Positions 1-5,345 of a stretch of DNA of 6,529 nucleotides are shown in pieces. The stretch covers positions 1 to 6,529 of the forward strand of contig CALCCX010000169.1 in the NCBI GenBank assembly GCA_937900165.1, written 5' to 3'. Numbering within the stretch: position 1 is the first letter of the stretch; each line of letters starts with the position of its first letter. This DNA comes from an uncultured Acidimicrobiia bacterium (GTDB lineage Bacteria > Actinomycetota > Acidimicrobiia > Spongiisociales > Spongiisociaceae). Position numbers and translations under genes: made by a program. The notes beneath the pieces are model-generated. The model was not told the origin of the DNA and did not search any database. It saw only the letters and a list, made by a program, of their open reading frames with translations.

Positions 1-17
1 AGGAGGCCACGCACCGC

Positions 18-1946
18 TCACCCGCGAGCCACCCTGATGCCGTTGCCAATCACCACCAGTTCGGAGAGTTCATGGGCCAGCACCGCGACCGGGAGCGTGA
101 ACCATCCGACGAGAGCTCCGGGGACCAACACGGCCAGGATCATTGCCGACATCACGAGGTTCTGGCGCACGACGCGACGAGTGCGCCGTCCAATCTCGAC
201 CGCGTCGACAAGTTTGCGCAGATCGTCGGCCATCAGCACGACATCGGCCGTTTCGAGGGCCACATCACTGCCTGCCGCACCCATGGCGATTCCAACGCTC
301 GCAGCCGCGAGAGCAGGCGTGTCGTTGATACCGTCGCCGACCATCCCGACATGACCGTAGGCCAGTTTCAGGGCCGCCACCGTCTCAGACTTGTCTTCAG
401 GACGAAGCTCGGCAAAGTAGTCGTTAATGCCTACCTGGTCGGCGACCGCCGCGGCGGTCCGAGAGTTGTCACCCGTCAGCATCACCAGGCGTTCGATGCC
501 AACAGAGCGCAACTGGAGCATCGCCTCCGCGGCATCGGGACGTACCGAATCGGAGATACCGACGACTCCGAGCACACGTTCCGCATCGGCGATGACAACG
601 GCCGTATCACCCTGAGCTTGCAGGGCTTCGACGACTCTCGATATGTCTCCCAGGTCGATTCGACGTTCTTCCATCAGCCTGGCCGAACCCACTACATAGT
701 CGGTGCCGTTGATGGTGGCCTCGGCTCCAGCTCCAACCAGGGATCGAAAGGCCGAGACCTCCGGCAGATCGACGCCGACAGAATGGGCGTACCTCGAGAT
801 GGCCAACGCGAGAGGATGCTCGGAGCGGCGCTCGACTCCCGCCGCGACAGCCACCAACTGTCGTTCGTCGATGTCCGCGACCGGATGAATTTCTGTGACG
901 GTGGGTTGGGCGCGAGTCAGCGTTCCGGTCTTGTCCAGCGCCAGCACCCGCATCGCAGCCAGTTCCTCGAGGTGCACACCCCCCTTGATGAGAACCCCTC
1001 GGCGACCAGCCGAACCCATCGCAGCCACGTAGGTGACCGGAATCGAAATGACCAGGGCACATGGCGCAGCGGCGACGATGACGGTTGCCGCTCGCACGGC
1101 CCAGGTCTCCCAGTCTCCGGTGAGGGCACCGCCGATTATGGCCACCAGCACCCCTGCGACGAGCACGGCTGGCGAGTAGCGGCGAGAGAACCGACGCATG
1201 AATCGCTCACTGTGGCCCTTCTGCTGTTGGGCTTCGGTCACCAGCTGTACGATCTTGGCCAACGTATTGTCGACCGATGTTGCCGAGGCGGTCACCACCA
1301 GAGCACCTGAAGCATTGAGCGTCCCGGCGAACACCTGGTCGCCAGGACCTTTTTCGACTGGAATCGATTCCCCGGTCACTGCGGACTCGTCGACTGCCGA
1401 GTTGCCCTCGTCAACGACGCCGTCGGTTGCGACCCCCTGGCCGGGCCGCACCAGGAATCGGTCGCCGACGTCGATCTGGTCGAGTTCCACGATCTCCTCT
1501 TCGCCATTCGAAGCCAGTCGGGTCACTCGCTTGGGGGCCAGATCCATCAGTGCCCGAATCGCGTTGCGAGTCCGGTCCTCGGTGAATTCCTCCAAAGCCT
1601 CAGAGATCGAATAGAGAAAGGCCAGAGTTGCTGCCTCGCCCCACAGGCCGAGCACGCCGGCCGTCACTGCGGCCACCGCCATCAACAACTCGATTCCCAC
1701 GACCTTGTGACGGATCAACACCTCGAAGCCCTCAAGGGCGAAGAACCGAAGACCCACCACCGTCCCAACCACATAGATGCCTGAGGTGACCGAACCGGTC
1801 GCTCCCGCCGGCCCGGCCAGGAACCCGATCGCCAGCAGGATCCCGGATGCGGCCGACCAGCGGACTTCGCGACTCTCCCACATGGGTTTTGCCACTTCCA
1901 AGGCTCGCCTCGCAAGGCCGGAATCTGCGCTCGGTGTCCCGGTCAT
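18..1946 (-). CDS. P1B-type heavy-metal efflux ATPase (CtpG/CadA-like)
   Basis: Inner-membrane pump that uses ATP to export a soft divalent metal, probably Cd/Pb judging by the CmtR-like gene it is coupled to. The 642-residue protein has the full P-type core: actuator TGES (191-194), phosphorylation site DKTGTLT (D338), the P1B nucleotide-domain SEHP (375-378), TGDN (491-494) and GDGINDTPA (537-545). About eight hydrophobic segments lie near 31-48, 54-71, 84-116 (two), 258-276, 284-306, 598-616 and 618-636. The transmembrane metal motif is APC (294-296) instead of CPC, and C296 is the only cysteine in the protein. There is no N-terminal HMA domain or Cys/His-rich tail. The last helix carries HELSE (625-629). 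I chose the ATG at 1946 because it overlaps the regulator's stop as ATGA and has GGAGAG upstream; the open frame reaches 2114, but that extension lies inside the regulator gene and is Arg-rich. Family assignment is firm; metal specificity is inferred. Confidence 0.93.
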   Translation of the reverse strand: MTGTPSADSGLARRALEVAKPMWESREVRWSAASGILLAIGFLAGPAGATGSVTSGIYVVGTVVGLRFFALEGFEVLIRHKVVGIELLMAVAAVTAGVLGLWGEAATLAFLYSISEALEEFTEDRTRNAIRALMDLAPKRVTRLASNGEEEIVELDQIDVGDRFLVRPGQGVATDGVVDEGNSAVDESAVTGESIPVEKGPGDQVFAGTLNASGALVVTASATSVDNTLAKIVQLVTEAQQQKGHSERFMRRFSRRYSPAVLVAGVLVAIIGGALTGDWETWAVRAATVIVAAAPCALVISIPVTYVAAMGSAGRRGVLIKGGVHLEELAAMRVLALDKTGTLTRAQPTVTEIHPVADIDERQLVAVAAGVERRSEHPLALAISRYAHSVGVDLPEVSAFRSLVGAGAEATINGTDYVVGSARLMEERRIDLGDISRVVEALQAQGDTAVVIADAERVLGVVGISDSVRPDAAEAMLQLRSVGIERLVMLTGDNSRTAAAVADQVGINDYFAELRPEDKSETVAALKLAYGHVGMVGDGINDTPALAAASVGIAMGAAGSDVALETADVVLMADDLRKLVDAVEIGRRTRRVVRQNLVMSAMILAVLVPGALVGWFTLPVAVLAHELSELVVIGNGIRVARG

Positions 1947-1960
1947 GACACGGACTCTCC
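1943..1960 (-). promoter_or_regulatory. RBS and ATGA stop-start overlap, sensor to pump
   Basis: On the minus strand GGAGAG (1960-1955) sits 8 bases before ATG (1946-1944), whose last two bases belong to the sensor's TGA (1945-1943). This fixes the pump's start and suggests translational coupling, so that sensor and pump are made from one message. Confidence 0.75.
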
Positions 1961-2293
1961 GTCGTAGTTTGCGCACAACTCGACCCCGTACCCGGTCTCG
2001 GCGAGCAAAAGTTCGGCGCTGCGCAGTACTTCGATCACCTCGGGCAGAGCTATGCGGTAGAACATCTGGCGTCCCTCGGCGCGTCCCACAACGAGCCCAC
2101 AATCGCGAAGGCATGCCAGATGCCCTGAGACGGTGGACTGCGAACCACCCAAGCGCGCTACCAGATCCGTGACTCGAAGCTCCCCACCTGCCAACGCGGC
2201 CAGGATTCCCAGGCGCGTCCGGTCCCCGAATCCACGAAACAGCTTGGCAGCCAAACCCACATCGGTCTTCGTACTGGGCAATTCATCTCCCAT
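1943..2293 (-). CDS. cmtR: ArsR/SmtB-family metal sensor repressor, CmtR-like
   Basis: Winged-helix repressor of 116 residues that should bind the inverted repeats upstream of its own gene and release on metal binding. The helix-turn-helix spans about 38-68, with recognition-helix region SQSTVSGHLACLRDCGLVV (51-69). Cysteines C61 and C65 in the CLRDC motif plus C107 in the C-terminal tail match the C57/C61/C102 ligand set known for Mycobacterium tuberculosis CmtR, a Cd/Pb sensor; the ELCVC motif of CadC/ArsR-type sensors is absent. The wing region EGRQMFYR (73-80) is also typical. It is first in a two-gene unit with the P1B ATPase. In M. tuberculosis a small PacL-type gene lies between cmtR and ctpG; none is present here. 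Start choice is less certain: the ATG has no clear RBS, whereas TTG at 2281-2279 (codon 5) has GGGAGA just upstream. Metal specificity is inferred from the cysteines. Confidence 0.9.
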   Translation of the reverse strand: MGDELPSTKTDVGLAAKLFRGFGDRTRLGILAALAGGELRVTDLVARLGGSQSTVSGHLACLRDCGLVVGRAEGRQMFYRIALPEVIEVLRSAELLLAETGYGVELCANYDGESVS

Positions 2294-2295
2294 CC

Positions 2296-2311
2296 ATCGG
2301 TGCGCACCGAT
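2296..2311. promoter_or_regulatory. Operator 2: 16-bp perfect palindrome at transcription start
   Basis: ATCGGTGCGCACCGAT is self-complementary over all 16 bases. It carries the same ATCGGT/ACCGAT half-sites as the neighbouring inverted repeat and shares two bases with it (2310-2311). It covers the predicted transcription start and ends three bases before the sensor's ATG. Because the half-sites match, a second site for the same repressor is more likely than a separate element. Confidence 0.65.
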
Positions 2312-2335
2312 ATCATCGGTATCAACCGATGATAT
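2310..2335. promoter_or_regulatory. Operator 1: 11-bp perfect inverted repeat, 4-base spacer
   Basis: Arms ATATCATCGGT (2310-2320) and ACCGATGATAT (2325-2335) are exact reverse complements around ATCA. The length and symmetry suit a dimeric ArsR-family repressor, and the repeat covers the -10 element, the spacer and the edge of the -35. It is the best candidate binding site for the adjacent CmtR-like protein. A further half-like copy, ATCAACCGA (2336-2344), repeats 2321-2329 at a 15-base offset. Confidence 0.75.
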
Positions 2336-2340
2336 ATCAA
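2312..2340 (-). promoter_or_regulatory. Likely sigma70-type promoter of the sensor-pump operon
   Basis: On the minus strand a -35-like TTGATA (2340-2335, 5 of 6 consensus bases) and a -10-like GATGAT (2317-2312, 4 of 6) are separated by 17 bases. Transcription would start near 2305, leaving only about 12 bases before the annotated ATG, which fits its missing RBS. The promoter lies almost entirely inside the inverted repeats, as expected for a site blocked by a repressor. Confidence 0.5.
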
Positions 2341-2350
2341 CCGAGCGAAC

Positions 2351-3256
2351 TCAGACCGTTTTGAGGGCGGTGGCGATCGAGGCGGCGACCTTGGCGTTGT
2401 TGACGACCAGTTCGATGTTGGCATCGAGACTGTCTCCGCCTGTGTGTTGGGCGACGAACGCCAGAAGAAATGGAGATACTTCTTTGCCCGTTACCCGTTG
2501 TCGCTCGGCCGCGTAAAGGCCGGCGGAGATGGCCTCGGAGATGGCCTCGGCGTCGGCCTCATGCTCGGCAGGGATGGGCACGGCCACGACGGCTCCGGTC
2601 GTCATTCCCGATCTCCAGTGGGCGCGCAGGATTGCGGCGGCTGCCATGGAATCCGAGGCGCTGGCAGTGACCGGATGTACCGTGCCGGTCGTGTAGAACT
2701 CCGGAAACACCGCCGTCTCATAACCGATCACCGGAACCCCTCGGGTCTCGAAAGCCTCGAGAGTCCTGGGGATGTCGAGGATGGCCTTCACCCCTGCGCA
2801 AACCACCGCAACCGGAATCGAAGAGAGAGCGGTGAGATCGGCAGACACGTCGCCTGTGTCTCCTCGGTGCACGCCTCCGAGACCGCCGGTGGCGAACACT
2901 TCAATGCCGGCCAGATGCGCGGCGTGCATCGTTGTGGCCACCGTAGTGGCACCCAGCACCGACCCGGCCAGCGCCCAGCCGAGGTCACGAAGGCTGAGCT
3001 TGGCCACATCTGACCCACAGGCGATCTGTTCGAGCTGGGTTTCGTCGAGACCGACGCGGATCTTGCCGTCCATGACTGCCACGGTCGCAGGGACCGCCCC
3101 CTTGGCTCGAATGATGCCCTCAACCCGGCGGGCCGTCTCGATGTTGCGGGGGTACGGCATGCCATGGGCGATGATCGTCGATTCGAGGGCGACCACCGCC
3201 TGTGCGCCGGCCAACGCCTCCGCCACCTCTTCGTGTAGCACAATTATCTCGTTCAT
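2351..3256 (-). CDS. psuG: Pseudouridine-5'-phosphate glycosidase
   Basis: Cytoplasmic Mn-dependent enzyme that reversibly splits pseudouridine 5'-phosphate into uracil and ribose 5-phosphate, cleaving the C-C glycosidic bond. The 301-residue protein is near the normal family length and carries its signatures throughout: ALESTIIAHGMPYPRN (23-38), KLSLRDL (86-92), GATTVATTM (102-110), FATGGLGGVHRG (121-132), CAGVKAILDIPRT (153-165), FPEFYT (184-189) and GKEVSPFLL (257-265). Residues matching the E. coli PsuG active site are visible by motif: E25, K86, D140, K157 (the Schiff-base lysine) and N280. The ATG at 3256 is preferred because it overlaps the glycosyltransferase stop as ATGA and follows AGGGAAAGG; the open frame to 3322 would add 22 basic residues not seen in the family. 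No pseudouridine kinase (psuK) or nucleoside transporter is in the window. Confidence 0.96.
   Translation of the reverse strand: MNEIIVLHEEVAEALAGAQAVVALESTIIAHGMPYPRNIETARRVEGIIRAKGAVPATVAVMDGKIRVGLDETQLEQIACGSDVAKLSLRDLGWALAGSVLGATTVATTMHAAHLAGIEVFATGGLGGVHRGDTGDVSADLTALSSIPVAVVCAGVKAILDIPRTLEAFETRGVPVIGYETAVFPEFYTTGTVHPVTASASDSMAAAAILRAHWRSGMTTGAVVAVPIPAEHEADAEAISEAISAGLYAAERQRVTGKEVSPFLLAFVAQHTGGDSLDANIELVVNNAKVAASIATALKTV
2525..2548. repeat. Perfect 2 x 12-bp tandem repeat inside psuG
   Basis: GGAGATGGCCTC occurs twice back to back (2525-2536 and 2537-2548). On the coding strand it encodes a repeated E-A-I-S unit in a variable helical stretch shortly before the conserved GKEVSPFLL. The frame is kept and the protein length is normal, so it is probably a harmless local duplication or chance. 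Confidence 0.6.
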
Positions 3257-3268
3257 CGGCCTTTCCCT
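3253..3268 (-). promoter_or_regulatory. RBS and ATGA overlap, glycosyltransferase to psuG
   Basis: AGGGAAAGG (3268-3260, minus strand) precedes ATG (3256-3254), which overlaps the upstream TGA (3255-3253). This sets the psuG start and implies that it is translated from the same transcript as the glycosyltransferase. Confidence 0.7.
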
Positions 3269-4332
3269 GCCTCGACGGCGCTTGCGAGGCCGGCACAAAA
3301 CCGGTCCATCACCGCTTCCCATGAGTAGTCGGTCTCAGCCCGCACGCGAGCGGCCTTGCCGATCTCGACTCGGCTGGAAACTGCCAATTCGAAGGCCTCC
3401 ACAAGCTCGTTGACGCTGGTGGCGACAAATCCGGTGACGGCCGGAACCACGGTTTCTGGAGCACCGCCGGACGATCCGGCGACGACCGGGATTCCGGTGG
3501 CGGCCGCCTCGAGGTACACGATGCCAAGGCCCTCGACCTCCAGGCCTGCCCAACGCGAGCGGCTGGGCATCGCGAAAATGTCCATCTCTCGATAGAGGTC
3601 TGCCAAGCCAGACCATTCGACATCTACCTCAACCCGAACCGGAATGGTCGATGTTGCCGCCCGGCGGCGAATGCGCTTTTCCAACCGGCCCTTGCCCGCG
3701 ATGAGCACCTCGACACTGTGACCAAGCGCGGCGAACGTCTCGGCGGCGGCGATGACCCTCACATGACCCTTGCGAGGCACGAAACGCGAAGCGCAGCCGA
3801 TCACGATCGCAGCGCCGTCTGGTCGAGGCGGAGCCGGGTAGAACACCTCGAGATCGACTCCAACGCCCAACACGACCGGCTCTTGGCCGGCAAGAGTCCC
3901 AACCCGAGCTGCGGTGAACCGGCTGACCGCGAACAGGATGTCGGCCCGCTTCAGGGTCCGACCAAGGATCTGGCGCAGGCCGGGAATCGCGGAGGGGAGC
4001 GTCACCTCTGCTCCGTGGGTGATCACCCCGTAGGGCACGCCGGTCTCGGCTCGCAGTTTCGGCCCCAGCTGGGCGAGTGGATGCGGGGCGCCATACAGCA
4101 CAACATCTGGGCTGAATTCTTCGATATTGGAGCGAACCCATCGCTGCACTTTGCGGGTCGGCAGCATGTATCGGCGCCCACCACGCACGGTATTTGGTTG
4201 GCTCGGCACCCCTTCATGGAGCGGTGCCAGCACTCTGACCTCACCCTCAAAACGCTCGACGAGATTGCCCAAATACTGTTGGATCCCTCCCGCCTTGGGC
4301 GGAAAATCGTTGGTGACCAACAGCAAGCGCAT
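3253..4332 (-). CDS. GT4-family glycosyltransferase, PimB-prime-like
   Basis: GT-B fold enzyme that transfers a sugar from a nucleotide donor, probably on the cytoplasmic face of the membrane. Within 359 residues: N-terminal LLLVTNDFPPKAGGIQ (3-18), acceptor-side THGAEV (105-110), SRFT (137-140), phosphate-contacting R183 and K188 in RFVPRKG, and the GT4 EX7E motif from E267 to E275 within EVEGLGIVYLEAAATGIPVV. The SRSRWAGLEVEGLGIV region (257-272) closely resembles mycobacterial/corynebacterial PimB-prime, a GDP-mannose-dependent mannosyltransferase making phosphatidylinositol dimannoside. Donor and acceptor cannot be confirmed here, so another lipid or glycan target is possible. I start at ATG 4332 because family members begin near MRLLLVTNDFPP; a GTG at 4362 would add ten hydrophobic residues. 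Neither start has a convincing RBS. The gene begins 49 bases after the acetyltransferase stop and ends in an ATGA overlap with psuG, so the three genes probably share a transcript. Confidence 0.88.
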   Translation of the reverse strand: MRLLLVTNDFPPKAGGIQQYLGNLVERFEGEVRVLAPLHEGVPSQPNTVRGGRRYMLPTRKVQRWVRSNIEEFSPDVVLYGAPHPLAQLGPKLRAETGVPYGVITHGAEVTLPSAIPGLRQILGRTLKRADILFAVSRFTAARVGTLAGQEPVVLGVGVDLEVFYPAPPRPDGAAIVIGCASRFVPRKGHVRVIAAAETFAALGHSVEVLIAGKGRLEKRIRRRAATSTIPVRVEVDVEWSGLADLYREMDIFAMPSRSRWAGLEVEGLGIVYLEAAATGIPVVAGSSGGAPETVVPAVTGFVATSVNELVEAFELAVSSRVEIGKAARVRAETDYSWEAVMDRFCAGLASAVEAGKGR

Positions 4333-4381
4333 GCCCAGCAGGGTAATGAGAGCCAGGAGCACCCGGAGGTGAACGAGTAGG

Positions 4382-5164
4382 TCAGGGTGCGGGGGTACGA
4401 AGCAATGCCTTGGACAGGAAGGCTTCGGCCCAATCGACGAGAACTCGCGAAGAGATCAGTACGCACTCGGCGTCGCCGACCCGTCCGATCGTGGTGAGGC
4501 CGGCTTGTCGCACTCCGCGTCCGATCTCGGGAAAGTGGGTGTCGAGATCGTCGCCGACTTCTGGCGCTTCGATCCATCTGCGCTCTGCTCCCTCGCCGTG
4601 TGGAAACCGCCGGACCTTGCGTCTCCCGTGAGGTACGCGGGACTCCGCGTAGTGCAACATCGTGGCGCGGTTGAAACCCACGCCCACCATCAGCACCTGC
4701 GCGTCCATCTCGTAGAGCCGCTCGAAGGGCGAGCCCTCGCCTTCGCCCCACTCCCAATCGTGTCGGGCGACAATCTCCGCCGCGTCCAGGCCTCTGGCAC
4801 ACACCGATACCTGCGGATGGCGGCTGCGCAGAACGTCCGGCCAGGTTCGGAACGTTTCAGCGACGGCTCCCATGCTGGTCGGAGTGACCGCCGCATCGAA
4901 GGCGGGTACATTCGCCCTCGCCTCTGGCAGGTCATCCGGATCGATCAACCGGTCCGTCCAACTTGCCGGGTCCGACACCTCGGGACTGAATGCGGGCATC
5001 AGAAGTGTCCCAGATGGACCAATGGCCTCGAGTAACGCCCGAACGAAGGTCTGCGGGCCACCCAGGACATACCCGAGACTGCTCAGTGAAGAATGCACGA
5101 GAAAGTTGCCCTCGCCCACGCCGAGGTCGACGAGTTGTGCGTGAATCGTCTTCGAGGTCAACAA
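4382..5164 (-). CDS. AAC(3)-family N-acetyltransferase
   Basis: Acetyl-CoA-dependent N-acetyltransferase of the aminoglycoside 3-N-acetyltransferase/YokD/FrbF fold, 260 residues, near family length. Visible motifs are VHSSLSSLGYVLGG (23-36), IGPSGTLLMPAFS (48-60), PTSMG (95-99), RSRHPQVSVCARG (113-125) with the conserved catalytic-type H116, EGSPFERLY (143-151) and the NRATMLHYAE block (165-174). The TTG at 5164 is the start: AAAGGGA lies five bases upstream, there is no upstream ATG or GTG before the in-frame stop at 5206-5204, and the next codon is also TTG. Many members of this family are not antibiotic-resistance enzymes and acetylate other amine substrates; the chromosomal context beside a glycosyltransferase, with no mobile element, favours such a role, for example on an amino sugar. 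That is inference, and the substrate is unknown. Confidence 0.88.
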   Translation of the reverse strand: MLTSKTIHAQLVDLGVGEGNFLVHSSLSSLGYVLGGPQTFVRALLEAIGPSGTLLMPAFSPEVSDPASWTDRLIDPDDLPEARANVPAFDAAVTPTSMGAVAETFRTWPDVLRSRHPQVSVCARGLDAAEIVARHDWEWGEGEGSPFERLYEMDAQVLMVGVGFNRATMLHYAESRVPHGRRKVRRFPHGEGAERRWIEAPEVGDDLDTHFPEIGRGVRQAGLTTIGRVGDAECVLISSRVLVDWAEAFLSKALLRTPAP

Positions 5165-5169
5165 AGTGG

Positions 5170-5176
5170 TCCCTTT
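5170..5176 (-). promoter_or_regulatory. RBS deciding the TTG start of the acetyltransferase
   Basis: AAAGGGA on the minus strand lies 5 bases before TTG 5164-5162 and 8 before the adjacent TTG 5161-5159. Either could initiate; no ATG or GTG competes upstream in frame. In the 170-base gap upstream, TAGGGT (5229-5224) is a possible actinobacterial -10, but I see no matching -35. Confidence 0.5.
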
Positions 5177-5310
5177 CAGTGTGACAGAAGGCCGAGACCC
5201 GGCTCATCCGCCTGAATCGGGCACCCTATCGGCGGCGCGGATCGAGCGCGATGATCTCAGCTCACCCTTGAGTTTCGAACGATCGGCACAAAAATGCTCT
5301 AGCCGTAAAC

Positions 5311-5345
5311 CGCCCGCAAGGGCGAACGAACCACTCAGGGTGGTT
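5311..5345 (-). terminator. Two small hairpins after the HNH gene, weak terminator candidate
   Basis: AACCAC (5329-5334) pairs with GTGGTT (5340-5345) around the HNH stop codon: a 6-bp stem with a 5-base loop. Just downstream CGCCC (5311-5315) pairs with GGGCG (5320-5324) across a 4-base loop. On the minus strand only GTTTAC follows, not a real U-tract, so efficient intrinsic termination is doubtful. It is the only structure in the 5165-5334 gap that could separate the HNH gene from the acetyltransferase. Confidence 0.3.

Noticed and set aside
1..17. AGGAGG at the left edge as an RBS
   Set aside because: It lies on the plus strand with no downstream gene; the bases are simply 3' of the ATPase stop.
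72..1310. Long plus-strand open frame (412 codons) opposite the ATPase gene
   Set aside because: It is antisense to an intact, motif-complete P-type ATPase, has no recognisable domain, and is the kind of frame GC-rich codon bias creates.
1947..2114. Extended 698-residue start for the ATPase
   Set aside because: The extra 56 residues are Arg-rich out-of-frame readings of the sensor gene; ATG 1946 has an RBS and an ATGA overlap.
3257..3322. Extended 323-residue start for psuG
   Set aside because: The 22 added residues overlap the glycosyltransferase 3' end, are highly basic and do not belong to the family; ATG 3256 has an RBS and an ATGA overlap.
4333..4362. GTG start of the glycosyltransferase at 4362
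   Set aside because: It adds ten hydrophobic residues before the conserved MRLLLVTNDFPP start and has no RBS; it remains possible but less likely.
3718..4380. Plus-strand open frame of 220 codons
   Set aside because: It is antisense to the glycosyltransferase and its composition shows no protein family; treated as a shadow frame. The same applies to plus-strand frames at 2444-3013, 2772-3413, 4505-5035 and 5413-6105.
4023..4802. Minus-strand open frame of 259 codons bridging acetyltransferase and glycosyltransferase
   Set aside because: It is Arg-rich and out of frame with two well-recognised proteins that occupy the same bases.
4382..5164. Mobile antibiotic-resistance gene
   Set aside because: No transposase, integron site, terminal repeat or abrupt composition change surrounds the AAC(3)-like gene.
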